DNA from: Craterostigma plantagineum
Lineage: Eukaryota; Streptophyta; Magnoliopsida; Lamiales; Linderniaceae
Reading direction: 5' to 3'
NCBI GenBank assembly: GCA_027422505.1
Contig: JAPQWV010000005.1
Coordinates: 13,955,501-14,019,500 of the forward strand
DNA: 64,000 bases
A program made the position numbers and the translations under genes. Of the stretch, positions 1 to 9,834 are shown one piece after another. The notes beneath the pieces were generated by a model that was not told the DNA's origin, did not search any database, and worked only from the letters and a program-made list of their open reading frames with translations. Positions within the stretch are counted from its first letter, which is position 1, and every line of letters begins with the position of its first letter.

Positions 1-466
1 TCTGATAGGCGCGTCTCCTGGTTGCTTGGCTCCTCTTTTGGCGGAAAGAAACAGGAGTTGGCGATCCCTCGCCACCCCCCGACCAGACTTGTGGATACAC
101 CTCTTGCTCTCCACTTCCGCTTGAAATTCCCCACTAGGATTTTTATTCTGCTGTGCGTTTCTGCACCTTTGCTTGCACGTCAACCGACTGCCTTGCTGGT
201 GCTTCCCCTGGTGCCAGGATCCTGTTGATTGGTTGTGGATGTTGACACCTGTTTTAGCCAGTTTTTGTATTGACTTTGTCATGTTTTCACTTGTTTTGGC
301 TTGGGTCTTGTGGGGACCCTTTGGGTGTCTGGGCTGTTTCGGTTTTGTCGATGTGCTGTCTGGTCGGTAGAATGCTACCGCTTGTTGCGACATGAGCGTT
401 ATCATATTCGCTACCCTTGTACTCCTGTTTCTTTCTTTGTTTAGTGATCATTCCCAAAAAAAAAAA
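1..466 (+). mobile_element. LINE-3: 5'-truncated L1-type LINE, 3' end only
   Basis: This is the 3' untranslated tail of a LINE in + orientation, ending in an A-run at 456-466. It matches the reverse complement of the LINE-1 tail (20851-21140): both contain a CTGGTGCCAGGATCC block, an ACTCCTGTTTCTTT block and the terminal TTCCC-poly(A) ending. No ORF2 sequence is present in the window, so the rest lies to the left or the copy is truncated. The A-run abuts copia coding sequence at 467, so this LINE inserted into Copia-1. The target duplication cannot be checked because the left flank is outside the window. Confidence 0.85.
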
Positions 467-1750
467 CATGTATGGAATCCTGAACAGTCAGCTTTCTTTT
501 ATTATAAACACGATATTCCTTAGAATGAAGACTGTAACCAAGAAATATCCTTTCATCTACCTTAGAGTCAAATATTCCTCTCTTATCTCTATCGTTCAAG
601 ATAAAACATTTACAATCCAAATACACAAAAGTAGCCTATATTTGGAGTTCTACCATGACAGATTTCATAAGAAGTTTTCTTTATACCGGCCTAAGGAAAA
701 CACGATTAGACACATAACAAGCTGTACTAACAGCTTCCGCCCAGATCTGTTTAGGAAATCATACTCATGTAGCATAGATCTAGCCATTTCTTTTAATACC
801 CTGTTTTTACGTTCAACTACGCCATTCTGTTGGGGAGTTATATGGGCAGAGAAGTTATGACTATATTCATATTGATCACAGAAAGATGCAAATGATTTAC
901 TATCAAATTCCACTCCGTTACCACTGCGTATCCTACATATATTCATTTCTCTTTCATTTTTATGTCTCTTTACTAGCGATGCAAAGTTATCTAATGCCTC
1001 ATTCTTATGTGCAAGGAATATCACCCATGTATACCTAGAATAGTCATCAACTATGACAAAGGCATTTCTTTTACCTCGCAGAGACATTGTCTGAACAGGA
1101 CCAAAAAGGTCGAGATGAAGCAGTTCCAGTGGCTTGGATGTGGATATAACATTTGGCAAGCCATGCACGTTTTGTCCTTGACGAACTTTATGTCAGGAAC
1201 ACCTCGTACCAGTGCATTGCTTGTAATATGAGACAGTAGTTCCATGTTGGCATGTCCTAAGCGTCTGTGCCATAACCAGGTGTTATCCTGTGTAACTGCT
1301 AAGCACTTGACATTTTGGTCAGTGATATCATCAAGAGTAATATAGTAGATATTTCTATCCCTAGATGCACTAAATAATAACACCTTATTATCATTTCTAA
1401 CAACATACTTATCATTTTTAAAAGTTACCGTATGACCCTTATCACATAATTGACAGATGCTAATGAGGTTATGTTCTAGATTCTTAACTAACCATACGTC
1501 ATCTATAGTAGTATGTAAGGTGTTACCGACAGTTCCTACTCTAATAATCTTAGCTTTTGTGTTGTCGGCATTGGAGACATATCCTCCGTCATATGCTTTC
1601 ACCGACACAAACTTACTGATATCACTTGTCATATGGTGGGAACACCCACTGTCGAGGTACCACTTGTTTTTTTGCTGGATTTTCTTCTTTGTACCTGCAT
1701 GAATCAGTTCTTTTCTGAGGTGCCCAACTTTCATTGGGTCCTAAAAGGTT
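467..1750 (-). pseudogene. Copia-1 pol fragment: aspartic protease and integrase
   Basis: This would encode the protease that cuts the copia polyprotein and the integrase that inserts the cDNA. The protease active site is visible as WYLDSGCSHHM, with DSG at about 1645-1653. The integrase zinc-binding region is visible as WHRRLGHANMELL followed by CMACQ around 1180-1290. The catalytic core follows at 665-1168, with LHLDLFGP, a GVEFDSKSFASF stretch and QQNGVVERKNR. The conserved residue before GVEF reads GNGVEF where SDNG or similar is usual, so the second catalytic Asp may be lost. The frame changes near 1168 and again near 665. The reading frame ends at DSIHV, where LINE-3 begins. Confidence 0.8.
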
Positions 1751-1859
1751 AGCAGCAAAGTAACTCCTGTTAACACGTGATATATCATGTGTCACAGACT
1801 GTGATCTCATAAACACAGGTAGACCGGTGTTAGAAACTTGATTCTCAGGAACCTGTTTT

Positions 1860-3153
1860 GGTCTCCAGATATATCTAGATTTATCAGCTCTCTTCAAAAA
1901 ACAATTGTTAGAATAATGACCATGACGACCGCATGAAAAACACTTAGGCTTTTTAACAGAAGGTTGTGCAACATGTTCATGTGTCATGGAATATCCTATC
2001 CCTGATTTTTCCGACATTCCTAGGAATACTGAGTAACATATCAAGATTTTGTTTTCGTTCAAGAAGTCTATCGACAGTACGAGATTTTTCTTCTAAGGAA
2101 TTCTTAAGAATAGAAATATCTCTAGACATATCACTATTTTGTTTTTTAAGCTCTTCACAATTACACAAGGTTTTTTCTTCCTTTAGGGTTTCTAGCTCGG
2201 CTCTCAGTCGTTCATTTTCTGCTTCTTTATCTTTTTGTCACCGTTTTCCATCGGGCAGTTTGAGGCGAAGTGGCCTGGCTTGTTGTATTTGAAGCATTTC
2301 TGCGCATTGTTCCCGGATGATGATATTCCCTTGTTTCATGGCTGGAACTTGGAGTTTCCTTTGAATTTTCTTCTCAGCCGAGATATCTCATATTTTCTGG
2401 TCAGCATGGCGATTTGCTCTAGTATGTTTTCCTAAGTCTCTTCCTCACCGTCAGAGTCATTTTCTTGTTCGGTGTTGAAGGCAATGTTTGGTTGATTTCT
2501 GACTTGGGGTTTCTCTTTGATGGAGATCTGAGTCATTTCGTACGTGGTAAGCGACCCGACCAGTTCTGAGACGGTGAGTTTGGGATTCCATTCTCTTGGA
2601 AGAGATCTCAGGATTTTGCGCACCTTCTCGCCGCTGGTATTTTCTTTCCCAACGAGAACATTTGATTGATGATGTTCATGAATCTTGCATACATATGGCT
2701 TATAGTCTCGTTGTCCTCCATTTTGAACAGCTCATATTGGTGAGTCAAGAGGGCTATTCTTTCTTGTACAACTCGAGTGGTTCCCTCATGTGTGACTTGA
2801 AGCATGTCCCACATATCTTTGGCAGATTCGCATGAGCTCAAACAATTGTACTCTTCTCTTGTAAGCGTTCAGGCGATCATGTTCTTTGCTTTGGCATTGA
2901 GGGAGATTCCTCACTTGTCTGTTGCATCATAGTCAGAACCTTTCTTTGGAGTTCCATCCGCCCTTTTTTGGGGTTTGTAAGGTCCAGTCGTGATGTAAGG
3001 TCCAGTCGTGATGGTATCCCACAGGTCATAGTCAGTAGCAAGAAGGAATTCCTTCATGCGTTTTTTCCATATGGCGTAGTTCGTTCCATCGAAGAGTGGT
3101 GGTCTGGAATGAGATTGTTTCTCTGCAAAAACATCGAAACTCGAAGAAGCCAT
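1860..3153 (-). pseudogene. Copia-1 gag (UBN2/DUF4219-type), frameshifted
   Basis: Gag forms the virus-like particle of the retrotransposon. It starts at the ATG at 3151-3153 (MASSSFDVFAEKQSHSRPP), followed by the FDGTNYAIWKKRMKEFL block typical of copia gag. The middle part includes VTHEGTTRVVQERIALL and YARFMNIINQMFSLG, then KILRSLPREWNPKL. A CCHC zinc knuckle (CFSCGRHGHYSNNC) lies at about 1901-1942. The pieces sit in different frames (breaks near 2840-2910, 2610, 2170-2430 and 2060), so gag is broken. The start lies 45 bp inside the primer-binding site, as expected for the leader. Confidence 0.8.
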
Positions 3154-3198
3154 TAGATCTTTAACTCAAGCTTGTTAGGCTCATCGTTTGAGTAACTC

Positions 3199-3210
3199 GC
3201 TCTGATACCG
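3199..3210 (-). other. Primer-binding site of Copia-1 (initiator tRNA-Met type)
   Basis: On the - strand it reads CGGTATCAGAGC, one base away from TGGTATCAGAGC, the usual initiator tRNA-Met complement in plant copia elements. It lies two bases inside the LTR end (TATCTTCA), which fixes the LTR boundary and the orientation. Confidence 0.85.
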
Positions 3211-3212
3211 AA

Positions 3213-4934
3213 TGAAGATAAAAACGTGCCTGGGGGGGGGGTGAATTAGGCTTATAAAATTTTGTGCTTCTTCTTTTCACAATTCTAGTATGTAGTGACT
3301 TAGAGATGCCTACTGATGCTAGTGATGAATATGCCTGATATATCCTAGTTACGTCGGATGTGTGTCGGGTCTGTCTCACAGTGATAAAGAAATAACTGAA
3401 AAGTAAATGCGAGACAGGATTTTTATAGAGGTTATATCCCCAACTGGGGTTTACTCCTCTCCTTGGGGTTTGCTCCCCAAGAGTTTAACCAATCACTATA
3501 ATGCACCGCAGTTGGATACAAAACTGATTGATTAGCCCAATACACAACCGAAACAAGTCGAACACTAGCCACACTAGGTTACCACACGCCGAGTTTCGTT
3601 CCTCGGAATCTCGATCCCGACAGACACAGCTCGCTACTGAAGGGCCCTCGGAACTCGTCCTTCCCTTCACGTTTGCGTAAACGTCGACCTTGCCTCCTTG
3701 GTATTGCTCACGTCCGAAGACAACACGTCCGAAGACAGAATATGTGGTGGAGGTTGGAATATCAGGATGAATCACTCGTGCAGTGATGATATCGCAAGTT
3801 AAAGCTCAGTATGGCAGAAAGCTATCGCAAATGTAGGCTTGGGAATCTCTCAGTCGTGTTTCTGCTCAAAATTCTCGTAGTCGTAGGTTCGCAAATTTTA
3901 AGTACCAAGAAATTATGAAGTGTAGTATATATATAAACCCTTTTCATCAGCACTTCTCATATCATATCATATAATAATCTTCAAATCAAGCATCATTTCC
4001 ATGCACTTTTCGAGAGTCAATCATGCCGTATAAGTCATGCTCTTAATCAACGTTCACAACAGTCATTTGCTCATTAATGCATGATCATATTCCATATAAA
4101 AGCTCATTTAAGCATGAATATGTTCCATATAAAGACTCAAATTCGTTCTCAAGCATATTTAATCATTTCGCATATATTTACCATATCCGAACTTTCCATA
4201 AGTGATTCACTGCTATCAGTTTTTAGAATAAATCAATCCAGATTTACTTTCCAAGTATAGCACACGAGATAGCATTGTATCAGCACGTTTTCCATATACG
4301 GTTCATAGCATTAGATTAATATATTTACCATGTTTAACTCTTAAATCGGATCAGATCACACCTATCACGATTAAAACTGGCATGCCACAACTTTCCATAT
4401 TTCAGAGATCACATCCGTTTTAAGCACATAGCATCTTATCCACAAAGTTAATCAAATCAAGTCTTTCCTAAATATAATGTTCCAATTAGCATAAGGAAGG
4501 ATATCAATTCAATATTGAACATTAAATTCAGTGGAAAGCATGCAAAGAATCGTATATGTCATTTTCGTCCAGGAATAACTAGTATCAACGAATATATCAC
4601 TTTCCATATACAAACAGCATATTTTCCTTTCATAGCTCAATAGGATATCTCATGCATTATTTCCATATATAGTACAGAACGATATATCCCATCTCATGGG
4701 CTGTCTATAACATGCGATCACTTAGTTTCACCCGATAATCACAGAATCACATGCGAATCAAATATCAACATTTTAACCGATTAATAGCTCATAATCAATG
4801 CATGGTCGAATATTATCATGTTCTTAGACATTTTATTGATCACAAATTGAATTGCTTAATTTATAGACCTAACATCATTACAATTACAAAGTTCATCAAA
4901 ACTCTCTAGCGCTCATGGACCAAAAAGGTCAACA
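3213..4934 (-). repeat. Copia-1 5' LTR (about 1.72 kb)
   Basis: The - strand sequence runs from TGTTGACC (at 4934) to TATCTTCA (at 3213), giving TG...CA ends. The inner end is fixed by the primer-binding site. The outer end is inferred from where Tat-1 gag coding sequence resumes. The segment is noncoding, AT-rich and full of short TTTCCATAT-like words. A G-run lies at 3229-3241 and a TATATATATA tract at 3926-3935 could be the promoter TATA box. The matching 3' LTR is outside the window, so length and age cannot be tested here. Confidence 0.65.
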
Positions 4935-5679
4935 GTTATCATAATGAATATGGGCACCACACTAACAATTGCTATCATCTGAAGGACGAAATAGAGAGGC
5001 TCATCCAGGTAGGACACTTAAAAGAGTTTGTTCGTCAACATCCCGAACCAAGTCCCAAGGCGATGAAAAGGAATCCATAGGATCTGCGCCGAATAAGGGC
5101 AGACCACCTCCACCACCTCCCAACAGAGGAGCTTCAGGACCACCTAGGACCCCTATCCTCATTATAGTTGGAGATCCTAGGGGAGGAGATTCCAACAGGG
5201 CCCGAAAGACATATGCTAGAGCGACCGCAGGTCCACAACCTTGGGGATTGGTGGGACACACGGAAACCATGGCCAATGTGGAGTTTGGGCCGGAGGATGA
5301 AGTGCACGTCACCAGGCCACATAACAATGCCTTAGTCATTACCACGGACATTGCGGGATACGACATATCCAGAGTCTTCATAGATGGAGGGAGCTCAGCG
5401 GACATCATATTCCTAGATTGTTTCAAAAAGATGAACCTGAAGGTGAAGCTCCACCCCGTCTCCATAGCCTTGTATGGGTTTGGAGGACCTAGGATACAGC
5501 CCATGGGAGAAATAACGTTGCCCGTCGGAATGGGGAAGGATCCGGCTCGGATAGTGAAGATGATCGACTTTGTAGTAGTTGATATCGCCTCCTCCTACAA
5601 CGTCATCTTAGGCGACCCGCCATCAATGAATTCAGGGCCATTCCTTCTACTTATCATCTTAAAATCAAGTTCCCTATAG
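4935..5679 (+). pseudogene. Tat-1 gag C-terminus and aspartic protease
   Basis: The first 150 bases encode the end of gag in one frame, with the zinc-finger-like signature HNEYGHHTNNCYHLKDEIE followed by LIQVGHLKEFVRQ, ending at a stop near 5079. The frame then changes. From about 5280 the pepsin-like retroviral protease appears: VFIDGGSSADIIF (active-site D-G-S/T variant) at roughly 5374-5412 and YNVILGDPPS near 5600, where YNVILGRP is usual. The frame is lost again near 5635. The protease would process the gag-pol polyprotein. In this copy it cannot be made as a fusion. Confidence 0.8.
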
Positions 5680-5689
5680 GTGACCGGGT

Positions 5690-6776
5690 GGGAGAGTTTT
5701 GGAAGATCTGCGAAGTCCCGACAGTGCTATGAAAATGAAGTGAAGACGGTGGCAAGGGAGAAGGAAGTCGTCAGACAAGGAAGTCGTCGGGACAAGAGAA
5801 TCAAGATAGAAGGAGGAGGGCCCTCTAGCTTGCAACCGGAACAGATGAGGAGCTGTTTGATGTCGAATTATACCCAGATCAAAAGGGAAGAACCACCAAG
5901 ATAGGAACGCACCTAGGGGAGGAAGCCACGAAGGAGTTGGTAGGATGTCTACAAAAAAATGCGGACTTATTCGCATTTTCTCCAAACGATATGACTGGAA
6001 TTCGTCCAGACATCGCCACACACAAGTTGAATGTTCTACCAGGAAGTCGGCCCATCTAGCAGAAGCTCCGATCGTGCAGAGCTGAGAGGACGCCAATCGT
6101 GAGAGAGGAGGTAGACAAGTTGTTCCACGCAGGTCACATACAGGAGGTCCGATTCCCTACGTGGCTAGCTAACGCAGTCCTCGTAGAAAAGGAAAATGGG
6201 CAGTGGAGGATGTGCATTGACTTCAGGGACCTCAACAAGGCTTGTCCTAAAGACCATTACCCGCTGCCTCGAATAGATCAGCTGGTGGACTCGACCTCCG
6301 GATGCGAGGTCCTCAGCATGATGGACGCACCAGGGATATCATCAGGTTAGCTTGAAGTTAGAGGATTTTGACAAAAACGCGGGAGTACCTACCAACGAAT
6401 GGTGGACAAGGTGTTAAAACAGTAATTAGGCCGGAACATGGAAGTCTACGTGGATGGCATGCTAGTAAAGTCCATACACCTGTCAGACCATACTAGGGAC
6501 CTCGAGGAGGCGTTCAGAGCAATAAGGGGAAGTGGAATGAAGCTTAATCCAGAGAAGTGTGCATTTGGTGTAAGATCTGGGAAGTTCCTAGGGTATATGG
6601 TAAGGCAGCGGGGTATCGAAGTTAACCCGTCCAAAGTGGATGCCATTGTAGAGATGCAACCTCCCAAAGGAGTCAGGGAGGTCCAAAGGCTGACAGGGAG
6701 GTTAGCGGCCCTCCGCCGATTCATCTCCCACTCAGCAAGAAGGAGTCTTCCATTCTTCAAAGTTCTATGAAAGAAC
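5690..6776 (+). pseudogene. Tat-1 reverse transcriptase, internally deleted
   Basis: Reverse transcriptase copies the element RNA into cDNA. The upstream linker is recognisable at 5900-6060 (THLGEEATKELVGCLQ and ADLFAFSPNDMTGI in broken frames). Finger-domain sequence EEVDKLFHAGHIQEVRFPTW and WRMCIDFRDLNKACPKDHYP follows from 6102. After LSMMDA (about 6333) the coding sequence jumps to TYQRMVDKVLK, so the palm segment between (GYHQI ... MPFGLKNAG in intact relatives) is missing. The catalytic box reads YVDG (6447-6458) in place of YVDD, losing the second catalytic Asp. The connection region VQRLTGRLAALRRFISHS ends at about 6765. The enzyme would be inactive. Confidence 0.85.
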
Positions 6777-7600
6777 AAACAATTCGAATGGACGGAGGAG
6801 TGCCAACACGCTTTCGAAGAATTGAAGGAGTACCTCCACGATACACCTCTATTAACGAAACCTCTGGTGGGAGATGAGTTAGAGCTGTACTTTTCCGTGG
6901 GAGATCACGCGGTTAGCTCCGTGCTGGTGAAGGAAGAAGGGACCTCCCAAAGGCCCATCTATTTCGTGAGCAAGGTGCTGTTAGATACCGAGACCAGATA
7001 CTCTGAGATCGAGAAGGCCGCACTCGCCGTGATGGTATCCGCCAGGAAGCTCCGGCCTTATTTCTTGTCCCACAAAGTGTATGTACGGACCAACTTCCCT
7101 CTGAAGCAACAATAAGCCGACCAGCTCAGGCCCTGTCCGACTTTGTGCTTGAAACTACCAAAGGACCACAGAAGCAGAGATGGGAAGTGTACGTAGATGG
7201 ATCTGCGACTTCCCAGGGATCTGGAGCGGGGGTCCTTATCATTAGCCCAAGAGGAGAGGAGCTCCGTTTCACCATTACCTTCAAATTCCATGCCTCCAAC
7301 AATGAGTCCGAATACGAAGCCTTAATTCATGGCCTGAGGATTGTGAAGGAAATGGGGGCACGGGATGTCGTTTTATTCTCAGATTCACAATTGGTGGTAC
7401 AACAAGTAAAAGGGAATTATGAAATGAAGGATGAAAAGATAATAGAATACGGAAAGAAGGTAGAAGAACTAACAACGAGTTTTGATTGTTATGAAATCGT
7501 GCTGGTCCCGAGAGAAGAAAACCACAAAGCTGATTACTTAGCTAAAGTGGCAAGGTCGGGTACGACCCTTAAAGAAGAAGGCATTACTTTCTCAGAATAG
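6777..7600 (+). pseudogene. Tat-1 tandem RNase H domains (RH and aRH)
   Basis: The first RNase H (6780-7115) contains LYFSVGDHAVSSVLV, RPIYFVSKVLLDTETRYSEI and EKAALAVMVSARKLRPYF, and stops at 7113. The second, archaeal-type RNase H (7180-7600) contains WEVYVDGSATSQGSGAGV, NNESEYEALIHGL, VVLFSDSQLVVQQVKG and NHKADYLAKVA. It keeps the D-E-D-D residues seen by eye (VYVDG, ESEYEAL, FSDSQ, KADYLA). RNase H removes the RNA strand during cDNA synthesis. The paired domains identify the Tat lineage. The second domain is open for 151 codons, the best-preserved part of this element. Confidence 0.85.
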
Positions 7601-7623
7601 AAAAGCAAGAAGCAGGGAGGTTA

Positions 7624-8967
7624 GTGGGAAGCATGGAAGGAGAGGATGATTGGAGGGCCCCTATCCTGGAGGTCCTGAAGGACATGGAGATGGAAGACAA
7701 GAAAGGATATCGCCGCAGGTTTTGCGTTATTGATGGTCGCCTGTTCAAAAAATCCTTGGTGCATGCCTATGCACGTTGTCTCTCCATTGAAGAAGGGGAG
7801 AAGATATTAGAAGAGATTCATGAAGGATGTGCAGGAGACCATGCGGGATACAAGTCATAACAAGGAAGGTGATAGGCCGGCTACTTCTGGCCCACCCTCA
7901 TCAGGGGACGCAAGGGAGCTGGTGAAGAAATGCGTCAATTGCCAAAAATACGGACCTCGAATCCATGTCCCAGCGGAGGTCCTAGGGAGTATGCATTCAC
8001 CATGCCGATTTGATAAATGGGGAATTGATATTGTAGGTCCATTTCCCCGAGGGAAAGCACAAAAGAAGTTCATCATTGTGGCGGTGGACTACTTCAGCAA
8101 ATGGGTCGAGGCCAAGGCGGTGGCTAGGATCGATGAAGAGAAGGCGATAGAGTTCCTGTGGAAAAATATATGTTGCCGCTACGGAGCTCCCAGGATCCTT
8201 ATCTCAGATAATGGGACCCAGTTCTGCGGAGCTAAAACGAGGAAATCTGTAGAGGTATGAAGATCACTCAGAGGTTCGTAGCGGTGGGACATCCACAGGC
8301 GAATGGCCAGGCTGAAGTCACCAACCGGACCATTCTCAAGGGAATTAAAGCCCGATTGGAGCAAGAAGGAAACAAATGGGTCGAGGCGTTAGATGTGGTC
8401 CTTTGGGCTTACAAGACTAACCCTCGCGAAGCCACTGGGGAAACTCCTTTCGAGCTGGTATATGGATCTGCCGCCGTTGTTCCCGCGGAGATCGGCGTTG
8501 AGACGCATCGCATGTTGTCATACGAGGAGCATCGGAATGCACGTCTAAGGAGGGAAGATCTGGACCTGATTGACGAAGTACGTGAGGAAGTCCATGTAAG
8601 GATGGAAGGATATAAGAGTCGAGTGAAAGCGATGTACGATCAGAAGGTTCAGCATAGGAGATTTGAGAAAGGGGACCTGGTACTCAGGAGGGCAGACATC
8701 CTGCGTCCCTTGAAAAAGATGGATGCGCCTTGGGAAGGACCTTATCGTGTGATGCGAGTGTTAGTAGGCGGAGCTTATGAGTTAGAGGATGCAGATGGGA
8801 GAGCCCTGCCTCGTCCCTGGAACGTATCTAACTTGAAAAGTTTTATGTGTAATATCGCCATGTACTCGGGAGGGGATGTACTCTTTTTCCTTACTCTAGG
8901 ATTTTACCAGGGTCAATTAATAAGGGGATCCCCAAATTTATTAAAGACCGAATGGTCTATAAACTGA
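7624..8967 (+). pseudogene. Tat-1 integrase, frameshifted
   Basis: Integrase joins the cDNA to host DNA. The N-terminal zinc domain is partly readable as EEIHEGCAGDHAGYKS and CVNCQKYGPRIHVPAEVL. The catalytic core keeps DKWGIDIVGPFPRG (first D), ILISDNGTQF (second D) and GHPQANGQAEVTNRT (E). Frames change near 7857 and 8255, and about ten residues after GTQF look lost. The C-terminal part (8400-8860) is one open frame with ETPFELVYGSAAVVPAEIG and KKMDAPWEGPYRV, the GPY/F-type tail. There is no chromodomain, as expected for Tat elements. Confidence 0.85.
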
Positions 8968-9156
8968 ATTTGCTAAGGACATGGAGAGCCTAACAACACC
9001 TGAGGATAAGGACGACGGTCCTTACAACCGATGGCGTGTTTACTTCGTACTTGGCTTACGAATTACTAAGCGAGCGGGCGCTATAACCATGCATAAGCGA
9101 AGCTGGTGCTATAACCAGGGTAACTTAAGGACGTCTCTAAGCAAACTCAGGAGATC

Positions 9157-9504
9157 CTAAGGACAATGAATAAGATAAAGCATATAAAGCATAAATATCA
9201 TAAGGAAAAAGGGGGAAGTCGGAGGAACTAAGAATCTGTTCCCTTCTCCAGATTGGGGAGTCGGAGGAACTAAGAATCTGTTCCCTTCTCCAGATTGGGG
9301 AGTCGGAGGAACTAAGAATCTGTTCCCTTCTCCAGATTGGCCAACATAGCCCACCATGAGGATGTCATACCTGCGGGAGGAACTCAAAACACCCGCGGAG
9401 GAGTTAAAAATGGGGGAAGTCGCAGACGAAGGATTCGAAGAATCGGATGAAGCAGAAGCCTTAGGAAAGAAATTGGAAGGAGAAAGGGAAATGCCCATTT
9501 CCAA
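9157..9504 (-). pseudogene. Tat-1 antisense extra ORF (aORF), N-terminal part
   Basis: This reading frame lies between pol and the 3' LTR and runs opposite to the element. It opens with MEMGISLSPSNFFPKASAS, is Ser/Pro-rich, and contains SSSRRYDILMVGYVGQSGEGN, after which a 14-residue unit is repeated three times because of the 42-bp DNA repeat. The RRYDILM...GEGN stretch is matched at protein level by RRYDVLM...GEGN in the same antisense position of Tat-2 (near 17085). That is the reason for calling it real. Extra antisense ORFs at this place are known in some Tat-lineage elements such as Retand. The function is unknown. The C-terminal part seen in Tat-2 is missing here. Confidence 0.55.
9217..9340. 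repeat. 42-bp tandem repeat, three copies
   Basis: Units start at 9217, 9259 and 9301; the third lacks its last two bases. The unit begins AGTCGGAGGAACTAAGAATC. The three copies are identical by eye, so the expansion is young. Because 42 is a multiple of 3, the antisense ORF stays open and gains 14 residues per copy. Confidence 0.95.
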
Positions 9505-9619
9505 AGACAGAATAAAGGTTTTTTCAGGTAAGGGAGGTATGGCCTACGATTCTTTATTTTACTTATGGCATGCCTTACAATTTTTACTCTAATTCATTTT
9601 TTGTTCCAAAAGACAAATT

Positions 9620-9635
9620 AGAGTAGGGGAGTGGT
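9620..9635 (+). other. Polypurine tract of Tat-1
   Basis: The purine-rich AGAGTAGGGGAGTGGT directly precedes the TGATGTGG start of the 3' LTR. The same tract is found inverted at 16920-16935 before the Tat-2 3' LTR, which supports both LTR starts. It primes plus-strand cDNA synthesis. Confidence 0.85.
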
Positions 9636-9834
9636 TGATGTGGAACGATAATTAGGCAGGCCAAAAAGAGATTAGGGAAATAATTAGTTTATGATAATTA
9701 TTAAGGGAACTTAGTAAAAAATATGAGTTCACTTGAAAAATATAAAGTTAGATTGTGAAGGGAGACTTTTAGGGATCTCCGACGGAGGGAATAAGGGCTT
9801 CAGGGAGATAACAACAGGAAATAAGGGTTTTAGG
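9636..9834 (+). repeat. Tat-1 3' LTR, first segment
   Basis: The LTR starts with TGATGTGG and runs to the solo-LTR insertion at 9835. It ends in ATAAGGGTTTTAGG, whose last five bases (TTAGG) are the target duplication of the nested solo LTR. Confidence 0.85.

Larger units (their letters stand above)
467..4934 (-). mobile_element. Copia-1: Ty1/copia element, SIRE/Maximus-like, 5' half
   Basis: Reading leftwards on the - strand the order is 5' LTR (4934-3213), primer-binding site, gag, zinc knuckle, protease and integrase. RT, RNase H and the 3' LTR are absent, because LINE-3 interrupts the element at 467 and the rest lies outside the window. Copia order (integrase before RT) is implied by PR directly followed by INT. 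The gag and PR motifs resemble the SIRE/Maximus lineage; this clade call is inference. The right LTR end abuts Tat-1 gag sequence at 4935, so Copia-1 inserted into Tat-1. GTTAT at 4935-4939 may be one copy of the target duplication. Several frameshifts make it non-autonomous. Confidence 0.8.

Noticed and set aside
417..860. 147-codon open frame on the + strand
   Set aside because: It is antisense to the Copia-1 integrase and spans the LINE-3/Copia-1 junction.
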